9,639 bases of DNA from Elusimicrobiota bacterium (GTDB lineage: Bacteria > Elusimicrobiota > Elusimicrobia > UBA1565 > UBA9628), in contig JAGWMT010000111.1 of NCBI GenBank assembly GCA_028871595.1, forward strand, positions 1-9,639. The letters are read 5' to 3'. Made by a program: the position numbers and the translations under genes. Positions within the stretch are counted from its first letter, which is position 1, and the number at the start of each line of letters is the position of its first letter. This document shows, one piece after another, positions 1 to 6,652 of the stretch. The notes under the pieces were generated by a model. The model made no database searches, had not been told where the DNA came from, and worked only from the letters and a program-made list of their open reading frames with translations.

Positions 1-399
1 CACGTCCATATCGGCGACGGCGCGGTGCTGGGCGGGGTCTGCGCGATTCATCAATTCACGCGCATCGGCCGCGGGGCCATGCTGGGCGGCGCGTCCATGA
101 ACGGCCAGGACGTGCTCCCCTTCGGCATGACCCAGGGCGACCGCGCGACGCTGCGCGGCTTGAACCTGCTGGGACTGCGCCGCGGCGGCTTCTCGCGCGA
201 GGCCGTCTCCGCGCTGAAAGACGCCTACAAGACCTTGTTCCTGTCGGGCCTCACCCAGGTGGACGCGCTGGCGAAGCTCAAGGCCGGCGGCCCCACGAAG
301 GAAGTCCAGGAGTGGATCGACTTCATCGAGTCGGCGGGCAAGCGCGGCGTGATGCGCCCCGCCGCCGGGACGACCCAACTCGAGGAAGCGGCGGCCTGA
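1..399 (+). CDS. lpxA: UDP-N-acetylglucosamine O-acyltransferase, C-terminal part (5' end outside window)
   Basis: LpxA moves a 3-hydroxyacyl chain from acyl carrier protein to UDP-GlcNAc, the first step of lipid A synthesis in the cytoplasm. The frame is open from base 1 and ends with TGA at 397-399, giving 132 visible codons. The first visible residue is a His that aligns, from memory of E. coli LpxA, with His144. The fragment shows the end of the left-handed beta-helix hexapeptide repeats, the IHQF motif at codons 16-19 (E. coli His160 region), a Gly at codon 30 at the place of the E. coli chain-length ruler Gly173, QDV at 36-38, and the helical domain with GGFSREAV at 62-69. The Gly suggests a long acyl chain, which is inference. 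The E. coli Glu200 position is Leu57 here; I believe hydrophobic residues are common there in other phyla. The tail is about a dozen residues longer than in E. coli. lpxI follows after one base. Confidence 0.95.
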   Translation, partial: HVHIGDGAVLGGVCAIHQFTRIGRGAMLGGASMNGQDVLPFGMTQGDRATLRGLNLLGLRRGGFSREAVSALKDAYKTLFLSGLTQVDALAKLKAGGPTKEVQEWIDFIESAGKRGVMRPAAGTTQLEEAAA

Positions 400-400
400 C

Positions 401-1246
401 ATGAGCACGCCGGAGCCGCTGGGCCTCGTCGCCGGCTCCGGGCGCTTTCCCCTCCTCGTCGCGGAGGAGGCCAAGCGCCGCGGCGTGCCCATCGTGGCTC
501 TGGGCATCCCGGGCGTGACGGACCCGGCTCTGGAGGCCGTCGCGGGCGGACTGACCTGGTTCAAGCTCGGGCAGATCGACGCGCCGATCAAGGCCTTGAA
601 GGACGCGGGCGTGCGGAAGGTCGTGATGGCGGGCAAGGTCCAGCATGTGTCCTTGTTCGGCGGCGTGATGCCGGACTGGCGCGCGGCCAAGGTTCTTCTG
701 GGGCTCAAGGACAAGCGCACCGATACCGTTCTTAAAGCCGTCGTGGACGAATTCGCCAAGGACGGCCTCGAGTTCATTTCGTCCGCGATCTACCTGGAAC
801 ACCTGCTCGCGCCGAACGGTCCGCTGACGAAGCGCGAATTGACGAAAGATCAGATTTCCGATGTATCTCTCGGCTGGCGCGCCGCCAAGGCCGTGGCCGG
901 CTTCGACATCGGCCAGACCGTGGTGGTCCAGGGCGGCGCGATCGTCGCCGTGGAAGGCATGGAAGGCACCGACGCCTGCGTCAAACGCGCCGCGGAACTG
1001 GCCCGCTCCCAGGGACGGGAACCCGCCTTGGTGGTGGTGAAGGTGGCCAAGCCGCGCCAGGATTTCCGTTTTGACCTGCCCGTGGTTGGGCTGGATTCGC
1101 TGGTCAATTTCAAGAACGCGGGAGTCAAGGCGCTGGCGCTCGAAACCGGCGCGACGCTCATCTTCGACCGCGACCGCTTCGCCGCCGACGCCGACGCCGC
1201 CGGATTGGCCGTCGCCGGCTTTCCCCCGGAGGGACCGATTCAATGA
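401..1246 (+). CDS. lpxI: UDP-2,3-diacylglucosamine pyrophosphatase LpxI
   Basis: LpxI hydrolyses UDP-2,3-diacylglucosamine to lipid X (2,3-diacylglucosamine 1-phosphate) and UMP. It replaces the unrelated LpxH in many bacteria. The protein has 281 residues, close to the Caulobacter crescentus enzyme. The N-terminal domain opens with a glycine-rich GLVAGSGRFP at 8-17. The C-terminal domain holds EGMEGTD at 185-191 and DFRFDLPVVG at 221-230. Asp225 in that last motif falls at the same number as the catalytic aspartate I recall for C. crescentus LpxI. The ATG at 401 comes one base after the lpxA stop, with GAGGAA about 13 bases upstream as a loose ribosome binding site. The stop overlaps the next start as ATGA at 1243-1246. 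Its position between lpxA and lpxB agrees with the assignment. No damage is seen. Confidence 0.93.
   Translation: MSTPEPLGLVAGSGRFPLLVAEEAKRRGVPIVALGIPGVTDPALEAVAGGLTWFKLGQIDAPIKALKDAGVRKVVMAGKVQHVSLFGGVMPDWRAAKVLLGLKDKRTDTVLKAVVDEFAKDGLEFISSAIYLEHLLAPNGPLTKRELTKDQISDVSLGWRAAKAVAGFDIGQTVVVQGGAIVAVEGMEGTDACVKRAAELARSQGREPALVVVKVAKPRQDFRFDLPVVGLDSLVNFKNAGVKALALETGATLIFDRDRFAADADAAGLAVAGFPPEGPIQ
1228..1233 (+). promoter_or_regulatory. Ribosome binding site of the oxidoreductase gene
   Basis: GGAGGG ends nine bases before the ATG at 1243. It lies inside the 3' end of lpxI and is the best Shine-Dalgarno match in the window. It supports the ATG that overlaps the lpxI stop codon as the true start. 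Confidence 0.7.
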
Positions 1247-2286
1247 CCGAATCATCCAAGATCCGCGTCGCCGTCGTCGGCGCCGGCAAGATGGGCACCT
1301 ATCACGCCAAGCTCCTGGGCAAGACCCCGGACGTGGAGCTGGTCGGCGTCTGCGACACGAACGTCTGGAAGGCCCAGCTCGCGGCGTGGCAGTCGAACTC
1401 CGTCGCGGTGCGCGACTACAAGGACGTGTTCGGCCGCGTGGACGCGGTCGTCGTCGCCGTTCCCACGCCCATGCACCACGCGGTCGGCATGGCCGCCCTC
1501 TCCGCAGGAGCCCACGTGCTCATCGAGAAGCCCCTGGCCTCCACCGTGGACGAGGCCAAGGAGCTGTTGGCGCTGTCGCAGGAGAAGCAGCTGGTGCTGC
1601 AGGTCGGCCACATCGAGCGCTTCAACCCCGCGGTCCTGGAGGCCGTGCAGCATATCCGCGATCCGCGCTACATCACCATCGAGCGGCTGGGACCCTACGA
1701 CCCGCGCATGAGCCACATCGGCGTGGTCATGGACCTGATGATCCACGACCTGGACATCCTGCTCACCTTGGTCGGCTCCGAAGTCGAGAGCCTGGAGGCG
1801 CTCGGCGCCAACCTGCTCTCCGGCCACGAGGATATCGCCAACGTGCGCGTGCGCTTCAAGACCGGCTGCGTGGCGGACCTGACCGCCAGCCGCATCTCGC
1901 TGGGCAAGAGCCGGAAACTGAGAGCGTTCCAGAAGGACTCGTACATATCCCTGGACTACGGCGCCGGCTCGCTCAAGATTTATAAGAAGAAGGCCCCCGT
2001 CATCAAAAGCCTCAAGGACGTGGAGATCCTGAACCCGAAGCTCACCGGCGTGGACCCCCTGAAGAACGAGCACAACCACTTCCTGGACTGCATCCGCCAC
2101 AACCGCAAGCCCTGGCCCAGCGGCGAGCGCGGCGTCGAGGCCTTGAAGCTGGCCCTGCAGATCTCCGAGGAACTGGAGCGCTACGAGCTGTCCGGCCACG
2201 CCGGCTCGCGCTCCTTGATTCCCAGCTGGGCGCAGGATTTGGGGAAGATCGCCAAATCCGTCGGCAAGGATATTTTGCGCAGCTAA
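1243..2286 (+). CDS. Gfo/Idh/MocA family NAD(P)-dependent oxidoreductase in the lipid A operon
   Basis: This 347-residue protein is a nucleotide-sugar or sugar dehydrogenase of the Gfo/Idh/MocA family. The N-terminal Rossmann domain has GAGKMG at 13-18 and an acidic residue at the end of the second strand (VGVCD, Asp38). The family's EKP motif sits at 95-97, with Lys96 the expected catalytic lysine. GHIERFNP follows at 122-129 and MDLMIHDLDIL at 163-173, where Asp164 and His168 match the usual substrate-side pair. The substrate cannot be read from the sequence. Because of its neighbours it may act on a UDP-sugar precursor of lipid A. One candidate is a GnnA-like 3-oxidation of UDP-GlcNAc, but the partner aminotransferase GnnB is not in the window. 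The start overlaps the lpxI stop (ATGA) and has a strong ribosome binding site. The gene is followed by the only sizeable gap in the window. Confidence 0.88.
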   Translation: MTESSKIRVAVVGAGKMGTYHAKLLGKTPDVELVGVCDTNVWKAQLAAWQSNSVAVRDYKDVFGRVDAVVVAVPTPMHHAVGMAALSAGAHVLIEKPLASTVDEAKELLALSQEKQLVLQVGHIERFNPAVLEAVQHIRDPRYITIERLGPYDPRMSHIGVVMDLMIHDLDILLTLVGSEVESLEALGANLLSGHEDIANVRVRFKTGCVADLTASRISLGKSRKLRAFQKDSYISLDYGAGSLKIYKKKAPVIKSLKDVEILNPKLTGVDPLKNEHNHFLDCIRHNRKPWPSGERGVEALKLALQISEELERYELSGHAGSRSLIPSWAQDLGKIAKSVGKDILRS

Positions 2287-2355
2287 GACTCACGACCGTT
2301 GGCGCCAACAGTTTCAGCCGTTCGTCGTGTGGAAAACGCGAATAACTTCAACTCC
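2287..2355 (+). promoter_or_regulatory. 69-base intergenic gap before lpxB, possible internal promoter or operator
   Basis: This is the only non-coding stretch longer than one base. It is A/T-richer than its surroundings near lpxB and contains a perfect 12-base palindrome, GTTGGCGCCAAC, at 2298-2309. The palindrome has no following T-run, so it is not a good intrinsic terminator. No convincing -35/-10 pair with normal spacing and no clear Shine-Dalgarno sequence before the ATG at 2356 were found. A regulatory role is inferred only from the gap and the palindrome. Confidence 0.25.
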
Positions 2356-3471
2356 ATGAGTTCCCCGTTGTTTCTCGTCGTGGCCGGAGACCCCTCGGGC
2401 GACCTGCACGCCGCCAACCTGATCCGGGCGCTCAAGCGCCGCGGGCCGGGGACGCGCGTCGCGGCCGTCGGCGGGCCGCTGTGCCGCGCGGTCGCGGACG
2501 AGTTCATCGAGGATCTGGCCTCGCGCGGGGTGACCGGGTTCTTGGAGCCCGTGCTCAAGATCCCGTTTCTTCTGGGACTACGAAAACGGCTTCAGTCCTT
2601 CATCGGCGAACGTCGTCCGACGGCTTTGATCTGTGTGGACTATTACGGCTTCAACCGCCGCGTGCTGCCCCTGGCCAAGGCCGCGGGGATTCCGGCGTTT
2701 TATTTCGTGAGCCCGCAGGTTTGGGCGAGCCGTCCGGGGCGGGTCAAGGTTTTGAAACGCTTCGTGACCAAGATGCTGGTCATCTTCCCGTTTGAAGAGA
2801 AAATGTACCGCGAAGCGGGCGTTCCGGTGGAGTTCGTGGGGCACCCTCTGCTCGACCTGATTCCGGAACCGACGAAACGAACGGAAGGGGAACCGGTGAC
2901 GGTCGGATTGCTCCCGGGCAGTCGGAATTCCGAGCTGAAACGGCATATACCCCTGTTTTACGAAGCGTTTCGGCTCCTGCGCCAAAAAAGGCCGGGCCTC
3001 CGGGGGTATCTCTTCGCGTCCGCGAACCAGAACGACGCCGCTTACGGGAAGCTCCCGGACGGCGTCGTTCTCGTTCGCGAGCACAATTACGCGCTTCGCG
3101 CGATGTGCGACATAGCGCTATGTTCATCCGGGACCGCCACTTTGGAGAATGCGCTTTTGGGCATACCGATGGTGGTCATATACAAATTGTCGTGGCCGAC
3201 CTACGCCATCGCCCGGGCGCTGGTCAACGTCAAACATATCGCGATGGCCAACCTTCTCGCGGGACATGGGCTTGTACCCGAATTGATTCAACATGAGGCC
3301 ACCGCGAAAAAGGCCGCCGCCGCGGCCGCTCGCTTCCTGGACGATGACTCGTACGCGGCGTCGACGCGCGGGGAGCTTCTCACGGTCCGGCGCTCCCTGG
3401 GCACCCCGGGCGCGGCCGACCGCGCCGCCGCCGCCATTCTTTCCGCGACCTCCGTCAAGGTGCCCTCATGA
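2356..3471 (+). CDS. lpxB: Lipid-A-disaccharide synthase LpxB
   Basis: LpxB is a family GT19 glycosyltransferase. It joins UDP-2,3-diacylglucosamine to lipid X to form the beta-1,6 disaccharide of lipid A at the inner face of the membrane. From ATG 2356 the protein has 371 residues, normal for the family. Motifs in order are VVAGDPSGD at 8-16, DYYGFN at 95-100 (Asp95 aligns with catalytic Asp98 of E. coli), YFVSPQVWA at 116-124, FVGHP at 160-164, LLPGSRNSE at 185-193, and CSSGTATLE at 256-264. A TTG at 2299 would add 19 residues without family similarity, so the ATG is preferred even though its ribosome binding site is weak. The usual Arg in the NLLAGR-type motif is His304 here. Codon use differs from all neighbours, with several ATA codons and A/T third positions. 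The stop overlaps the msbA start as ATGA. Confidence 0.94.
   Translation: MSSPLFLVVAGDPSGDLHAANLIRALKRRGPGTRVAAVGGPLCRAVADEFIEDLASRGVTGFLEPVLKIPFLLGLRKRLQSFIGERRPTALICVDYYGFNRRVLPLAKAAGIPAFYFVSPQVWASRPGRVKVLKRFVTKMLVIFPFEEKMYREAGVPVEFVGHPLLDLIPEPTKRTEGEPVTVGLLPGSRNSELKRHIPLFYEAFRLLRQKRPGLRGYLFASANQNDAAYGKLPDGVVLVREHNYALRAMCDIALCSSGTATLENALLGIPMVVIYKLSWPTYAIARALVNVKHIAMANLLAGHGLVPELIQHEATAKKAAAAAARFLDDDSYAASTRGELLTVRRSLGTPGAADRAAAAILSATSVKVPS
3457..3462 (+). promoter_or_regulatory. Ribosome binding site of msbA
   Basis: AAGGTG lies five bases before the ATG at 3468, inside the end of lpxB. It supports the overlapping ATGA start of the flippase gene. Confidence 0.5.
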
Positions 3472-5210
3472 GCGCCTCCGGACGCTTCCGCCGTTATCTC
3501 CGTCCGTATCTGTCCCGCTTCGGCTGGGCCTGCCTGGCGATGCTGGTCGTGTCGGCTTTCAACGGTCTTGTCGTTTTATTGCTTAAGCCCATCGTCGACC
3601 GGATCTTCATCGCGAAAGACATCGACATGCTGCGGCTGGTGGTCATCGGCGTGCCGCTGCTGGTGATCCTGAAGTCCATCGCCTCCTACGCGCAGAACTA
3701 CCTGATGAGCTGGATCGGCCAGAAGGTCACCCAGCAGATCCGCGAGGACCTGTTCCGGCACCTGCACGCGCTGCCGCTGGAGTTCTACTCCGGCCGCAAG
3801 GGCGCCGACGTGCTCTCGCGCGTCAACGGCGACCTGACGCTCGTGCAGGCCGCGCTCACCACCTTGCCGGTGTACGCCATCCGCGACAGCCTGACCGTCC
3901 TGTTCCTGATCGCCGCCATGCTGCGGCTGGACTGGCGCTTCGCGGCGATCGCGCTTCTCGGCTCCCCGCTGTCCTTGGCCGCGCTGTACGTCCTGTCGCG
4001 CAAGATGCGCGAGGCCAGCCGCCAGGCGCAGATCGCCGTGGACCGCCTGCATCACCGTTTCCAGGAGAGCGTGCAGGGCATGCTGGTGGTGAAGGCCTTC
4101 AACTACGAGCCCGGCGCCACTGAGAAGTTCCAGGAGGAGAACGAGGCCTTCTTCCAGCCCATGATGCGCTACCTCCGCGCGACCGCGCTGATGACCCCGC
4201 TGATGGAGGTCGGCGCCTCCGTCATCGTCGCCGCGATCATCTACTTCGGCGGCCGCGAGGTGATGACCGGCCGCCTGACCCCGGGCGCTTTCTTCGCGTT
4301 CCTGGGCGGCATGATCGCCGCCTACGCCCCCATCAAGAACCTGGCCCGCACCAACGCCGACCTGCAGCGCGCGTGGACCGGCGTCGAGCGCCTGTTCCAC
4401 CTATTGGACGAGAAGGCCGCGTCGCCCAAACGCCGCAAGCCGGAGTTCCCCGGACTCCAGCACGCCATCCGCCTGGAGGACGTCGGCTTCCGCTATCCCG
4501 GCGCCCGCGCCTGGGCCCTGCGCGGCCTGAACCTGGAGATCCGCAAGGGCTCCCGCGTGGCCCTGGTGGGACCCAGCGGCTGCGGCAAGTCCACCCTCTC
4601 GCGCCTCCTCCTGCGCCTTCACGACCCGGCCGAGGGCCGCCTCCTGCTCGACGGCGTGGACGCGCGTTCGTTCGACGCCGCGTCCATCCGCGCCCGCGCC
4701 GGCTTGGTGACCGCCGAGTCGTCGCTGTTCAACGACACCGTCTTACAGAACGTCGCCCTCGGGCGCGACGTGGTGACCTTGTCCGAGGTGGAGCGCGCCT
4801 GCCGGGCCGTCGGCGCCGCGGAGTTCGTCGAAGCCCTGCCCGAGGGCTACCAGTCTTTGCTGGGCGAGTGGGGGTTCTCGCTGTCCGCGGGCCAACGGCA
4901 GAAGATCGCCTTGGCGCGAGTCCTTCTGCGCGACCCGGAGCTGGTGGTGCTCGACGAGGCCACCGCCCACCTGGACGGACCGGCGGAAAAAGAAGTCCTG
5001 GCGGCGCTGGAGAAAGTTTTGGCGGGACGCACCGTCGTCACCGTGGCCCACCAGCTGCGCCCGGTGATCCAGGCCGACCGCATCGCCGTGATGAGCGCGG
5101 GCGCGGTCGTGGAGACCGGCACGCACGCCGAGCTGATGTCGGCCGGCGGCCTGTACCGCAGACTGTTCGACCTGGAAGACGCGGCGCGTCCCGCGACGGA
5201 GCGCGCATGA
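3468..5210 (+). CDS. msbA: Lipid A export ABC transporter (MsbA-type half transporter)
   Basis: This 580-residue protein is a type IV ABC exporter half-molecule, expected to dimerise and flip core-lipid A across the inner membrane. Six membrane segments are placed by eye at about 18-40, 56-78, 133-152, 155-176, 242-262 and 272-288. The ATPase domain follows from about 330: A-loop Tyr343, Walker A GPSGCGKST at 368-376, signature LSAGQ at 472-476 (a variant of LSGGQ), Walker B LVVLDE at 492-497 with catalytic Glu497, and switch His528. The Q-loop reads LVTAESSLF at 413-421, so the usual glutamine is Ala416. The D-loop reads AHLD rather than SALD. The lpxB neighbour favours MsbA over other ABCB-type exporters, although paralogues that export other lipids or peptides look alike. 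It overlaps lpxB and the following gene by four bases each. Confidence 0.88.
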   Translation: MSASGRFRRYLRPYLSRFGWACLAMLVVSAFNGLVVLLLKPIVDRIFIAKDIDMLRLVVIGVPLLVILKSIASYAQNYLMSWIGQKVTQQIREDLFRHLHALPLEFYSGRKGADVLSRVNGDLTLVQAALTTLPVYAIRDSLTVLFLIAAMLRLDWRFAAIALLGSPLSLAALYVLSRKMREASRQAQIAVDRLHHRFQESVQGMLVVKAFNYEPGATEKFQEENEAFFQPMMRYLRATALMTPLMEVGASVIVAAIIYFGGREVMTGRLTPGAFFAFLGGMIAAYAPIKNLARTNADLQRAWTGVERLFHLLDEKAASPKRRKPEFPGLQHAIRLEDVGFRYPGARAWALRGLNLEIRKGSRVALVGPSGCGKSTLSRLLLRLHDPAEGRLLLDGVDARSFDAASIRARAGLVTAESSLFNDTVLQNVALGRDVVTLSEVERACRAVGAAEFVEALPEGYQSLLGEWGFSLSAGQRQKIALARVLLRDPELVVLDEATAHLDGPAEKEVLAALEKVLAGRTVVTVAHQLRPVIQADRIAVMSAGAVVETGTHAELMSAGGLYRRLFDLEDAARPATERA

Positions 5211-6652
5211 CCGAACTCAAGGAACTCGTCGGAAAATTCAACACGTACTCCCCGCACGTGGATCCCACCGCGCTGGAGCTGGCCTGGGAGTTCGCCGAGA
5301 AGGCGCACGCCAACCAGTCGCGCGCGTCGGGCGACCACTACCTGACGCACTGCGTGGCCGTGGCCGACTCGCTGATCGAGTGGCGCATGGACCTGCCCAC
5401 CGTCTGCGCCGGCCTCCTGCACGACACCCTGGAGGACACCCCCACGACGGAGGCGCAGCTGCGCGCCGAGTTCGGCGAGGAGATCGCCATGCTGGTCATG
5501 GGCGTGACCAAGCTGGACGCCTTGAAGTTCGAGTCGCGCGACGAGGCGCAGGCCGAGAACTGGCGCAAGATGCTCCTGGCCACCGCGCAGGACATCCGCG
5601 TCATCGTGGTGAAGCTGGCCGACCGCCTGCACAACATGAAGACGTTGAACTTCCTCAAGCGCGAGAAGCAGGAGCGCATCGCCGCCGAGACCATGGCGCT
5701 GTACGCGCCGCTGGCTCACCGCCTGGGCATGTTCAAGCTCAAGAGCGAGCTGGAGGACTTGTCGTTCTCGTACCTGCACCCCGAGGAGCACGCCGAGCTG
5801 GCGCGGAAGGTCGGCGCCCAGCTGGCGGAGAACGAGAAGCAGCTGGCCGCCGCGCGCGCCGCCATCGAGAAGGTCGTCGCCGGGGCGGGCATCCCCTGCC
5901 GCATCCTGGCGCGCACCAAGACCCTGTGGTCCACGTACAAGAAGATGGAGCGCCAGGAGAAGCCCTTCGAGGACATCCAGGACGCGCTCGGCATCCGCCT
6001 GATCACCGACACCGTGGCCAACTGCTACGCGCTGCTGGGCATCGTCCACACCCACTTCAAGCCCGTCGCCGGGTCCTTCACCGACTACATCTCCACTCCC
6101 AAGCTGAACCTGTACCGCTCTTTGCACACCACCATCATGAGCCCCACCGGCGAACTGGTCGAGATCCAAATCCGCACCGAGGAGATGCACCGCTCCTCCG
6201 AGTACGGCATCGCCGCGCACTGGCGCTACAAGACGGGCGAATCCGCCAAGGACGCCCACATGGAGGAGAAGCTCAACTGGCTGCGCCAGTGGATCGAGTG
6301 GCTGCAGGACTTGAACTCTCCCCGCGAGTTCCTCGACAGCTTGAAGACGGACCTGGAGTTCAACCAGGTCTTCGTGTTCACCCCGGCCGGCGAGGTGAAG
6401 GTTCTCCCCGCCGGCGCCACCCCGCTGGACTTCGCCTACGCCGTCCACACGGAAATCGGCGAGTCCTGCGTGGGCGCCATCGTCAACAACAAGATGGTGC
6501 GCCTGGACCACGCGTTGAAGTCCGGCGACATCTGCCGGATCAATATCAAGAAGGGATCCACTCCGAAGAAGGACTGGCTGAACTTGGTGAAGACCGCCCG
6601 CGCGCGCTCGAAGATCCGCCACTATCTGCGCGAGCGGGGCATCGTCGAATGA
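5207..6652 (+). CDS. rel: Short RelA/SpoT homologue, (p)ppGpp synthetase/hydrolase with HD, synthetase and TGS domains
   Basis: The protein makes and degrades the alarmone (p)ppGpp in the cytoplasm. The HD hydrolase domain (about 20-180) keeps His48, HDTLED at 72-77 and LADRLHN at 137-143 with Asp139, so hydrolysis is expected. The synthetase domain (about 225-345) keeps RTKTLWSTYKKM at 236-247, Asp259, a NLYRSLHTT version of the NGYQSLHTT motif at 301-309, VEIQIRT at 318-324 with Glu319, and AAHWRYK at 336-342. A TGS domain covers about 385-449, with His414 at the place of the tRNA-contacting His of E. coli RelA. The protein then stops at residue 481, just after the ARARSKIR segment. Typical long RSH proteins are about 700-750 residues and carry further helical, zinc-finger and ACT/RRM domains. 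The start overlaps the msbA stop (ATGA), with GGAG five bases upstream. No remnant of the missing domains is seen downstream. Confidence 0.93.
   Translation: MTELKELVGKFNTYSPHVDPTALELAWEFAEKAHANQSRASGDHYLTHCVAVADSLIEWRMDLPTVCAGLLHDTLEDTPTTEAQLRAEFGEEIAMLVMGVTKLDALKFESRDEAQAENWRKMLLATAQDIRVIVVKLADRLHNMKTLNFLKREKQERIAAETMALYAPLAHRLGMFKLKSELEDLSFSYLHPEEHAELARKVGAQLAENEKQLAAARAAIEKVVAGAGIPCRILARTKTLWSTYKKMERQEKPFEDIQDALGIRLITDTVANCYALLGIVHTHFKPVAGSFTDYISTPKLNLYRSLHTTIMSPTGELVEIQIRTEEMHRSSEYGIAAHWRYKTGESAKDAHMEEKLNWLRQWIEWLQDLNSPREFLDSLKTDLEFNQVFVFTPAGEVKVLPAGATPLDFAYAVHTEIGESCVGAIVNNKMVRLDHALKSGDICRINIKKGSTPKKDWLNLVKTARARSKIRHYLRERGIVE

Noticed and set aside
1071..1985. 304-codon + strand frame across the lpxI/oxidoreductase junction
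   Set aside because: Arg/Gly/Pro-rich out-of-frame translation of two well-supported genes.
323..2199. Minus-strand frames opposite lpxI and the oxidoreductase (310 and 315 codons)
   Set aside because: Their composition fits antisense of GC-rich genes, and the + strand genes have full family motifs.
2298..2320. Palindrome as a rho-independent terminator after the oxidoreductase
   Set aside because: The stem would be only about four pairs with a GCGC loop, and no T-run follows.
2299..2355. TTG start giving LpxB 19 extra residues
   Set aside because: The extra residues do not match the family, and ATG 2356 places the GDPSGD motif at the normal distance from the N-terminus.
4373..5206. Upstream extension of the rel frame into msbA
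   Set aside because: It gives Arg/Pro/Gly-rich sequence without family similarity; RSH similarity begins at the ATG at 5207, which has a GGAG upstream.
4847..6622. 591-codon open frame on the minus strand opposite rel
   Set aside because: It mirrors the codon pattern of a clear RSH gene, is rich in His/Gln/Val/Leu/Gly as expected for the antisense of GC-rich coding DNA, and has no recognisable motif.
5380..6648. Upstream extension of the first TPR gene into rel, suggesting an RSH-TPR fusion
   Set aside because: It is out of frame with rel and is low-complexity shadow; the signal sequence and overlapping ATG at 6649 mark the real start.
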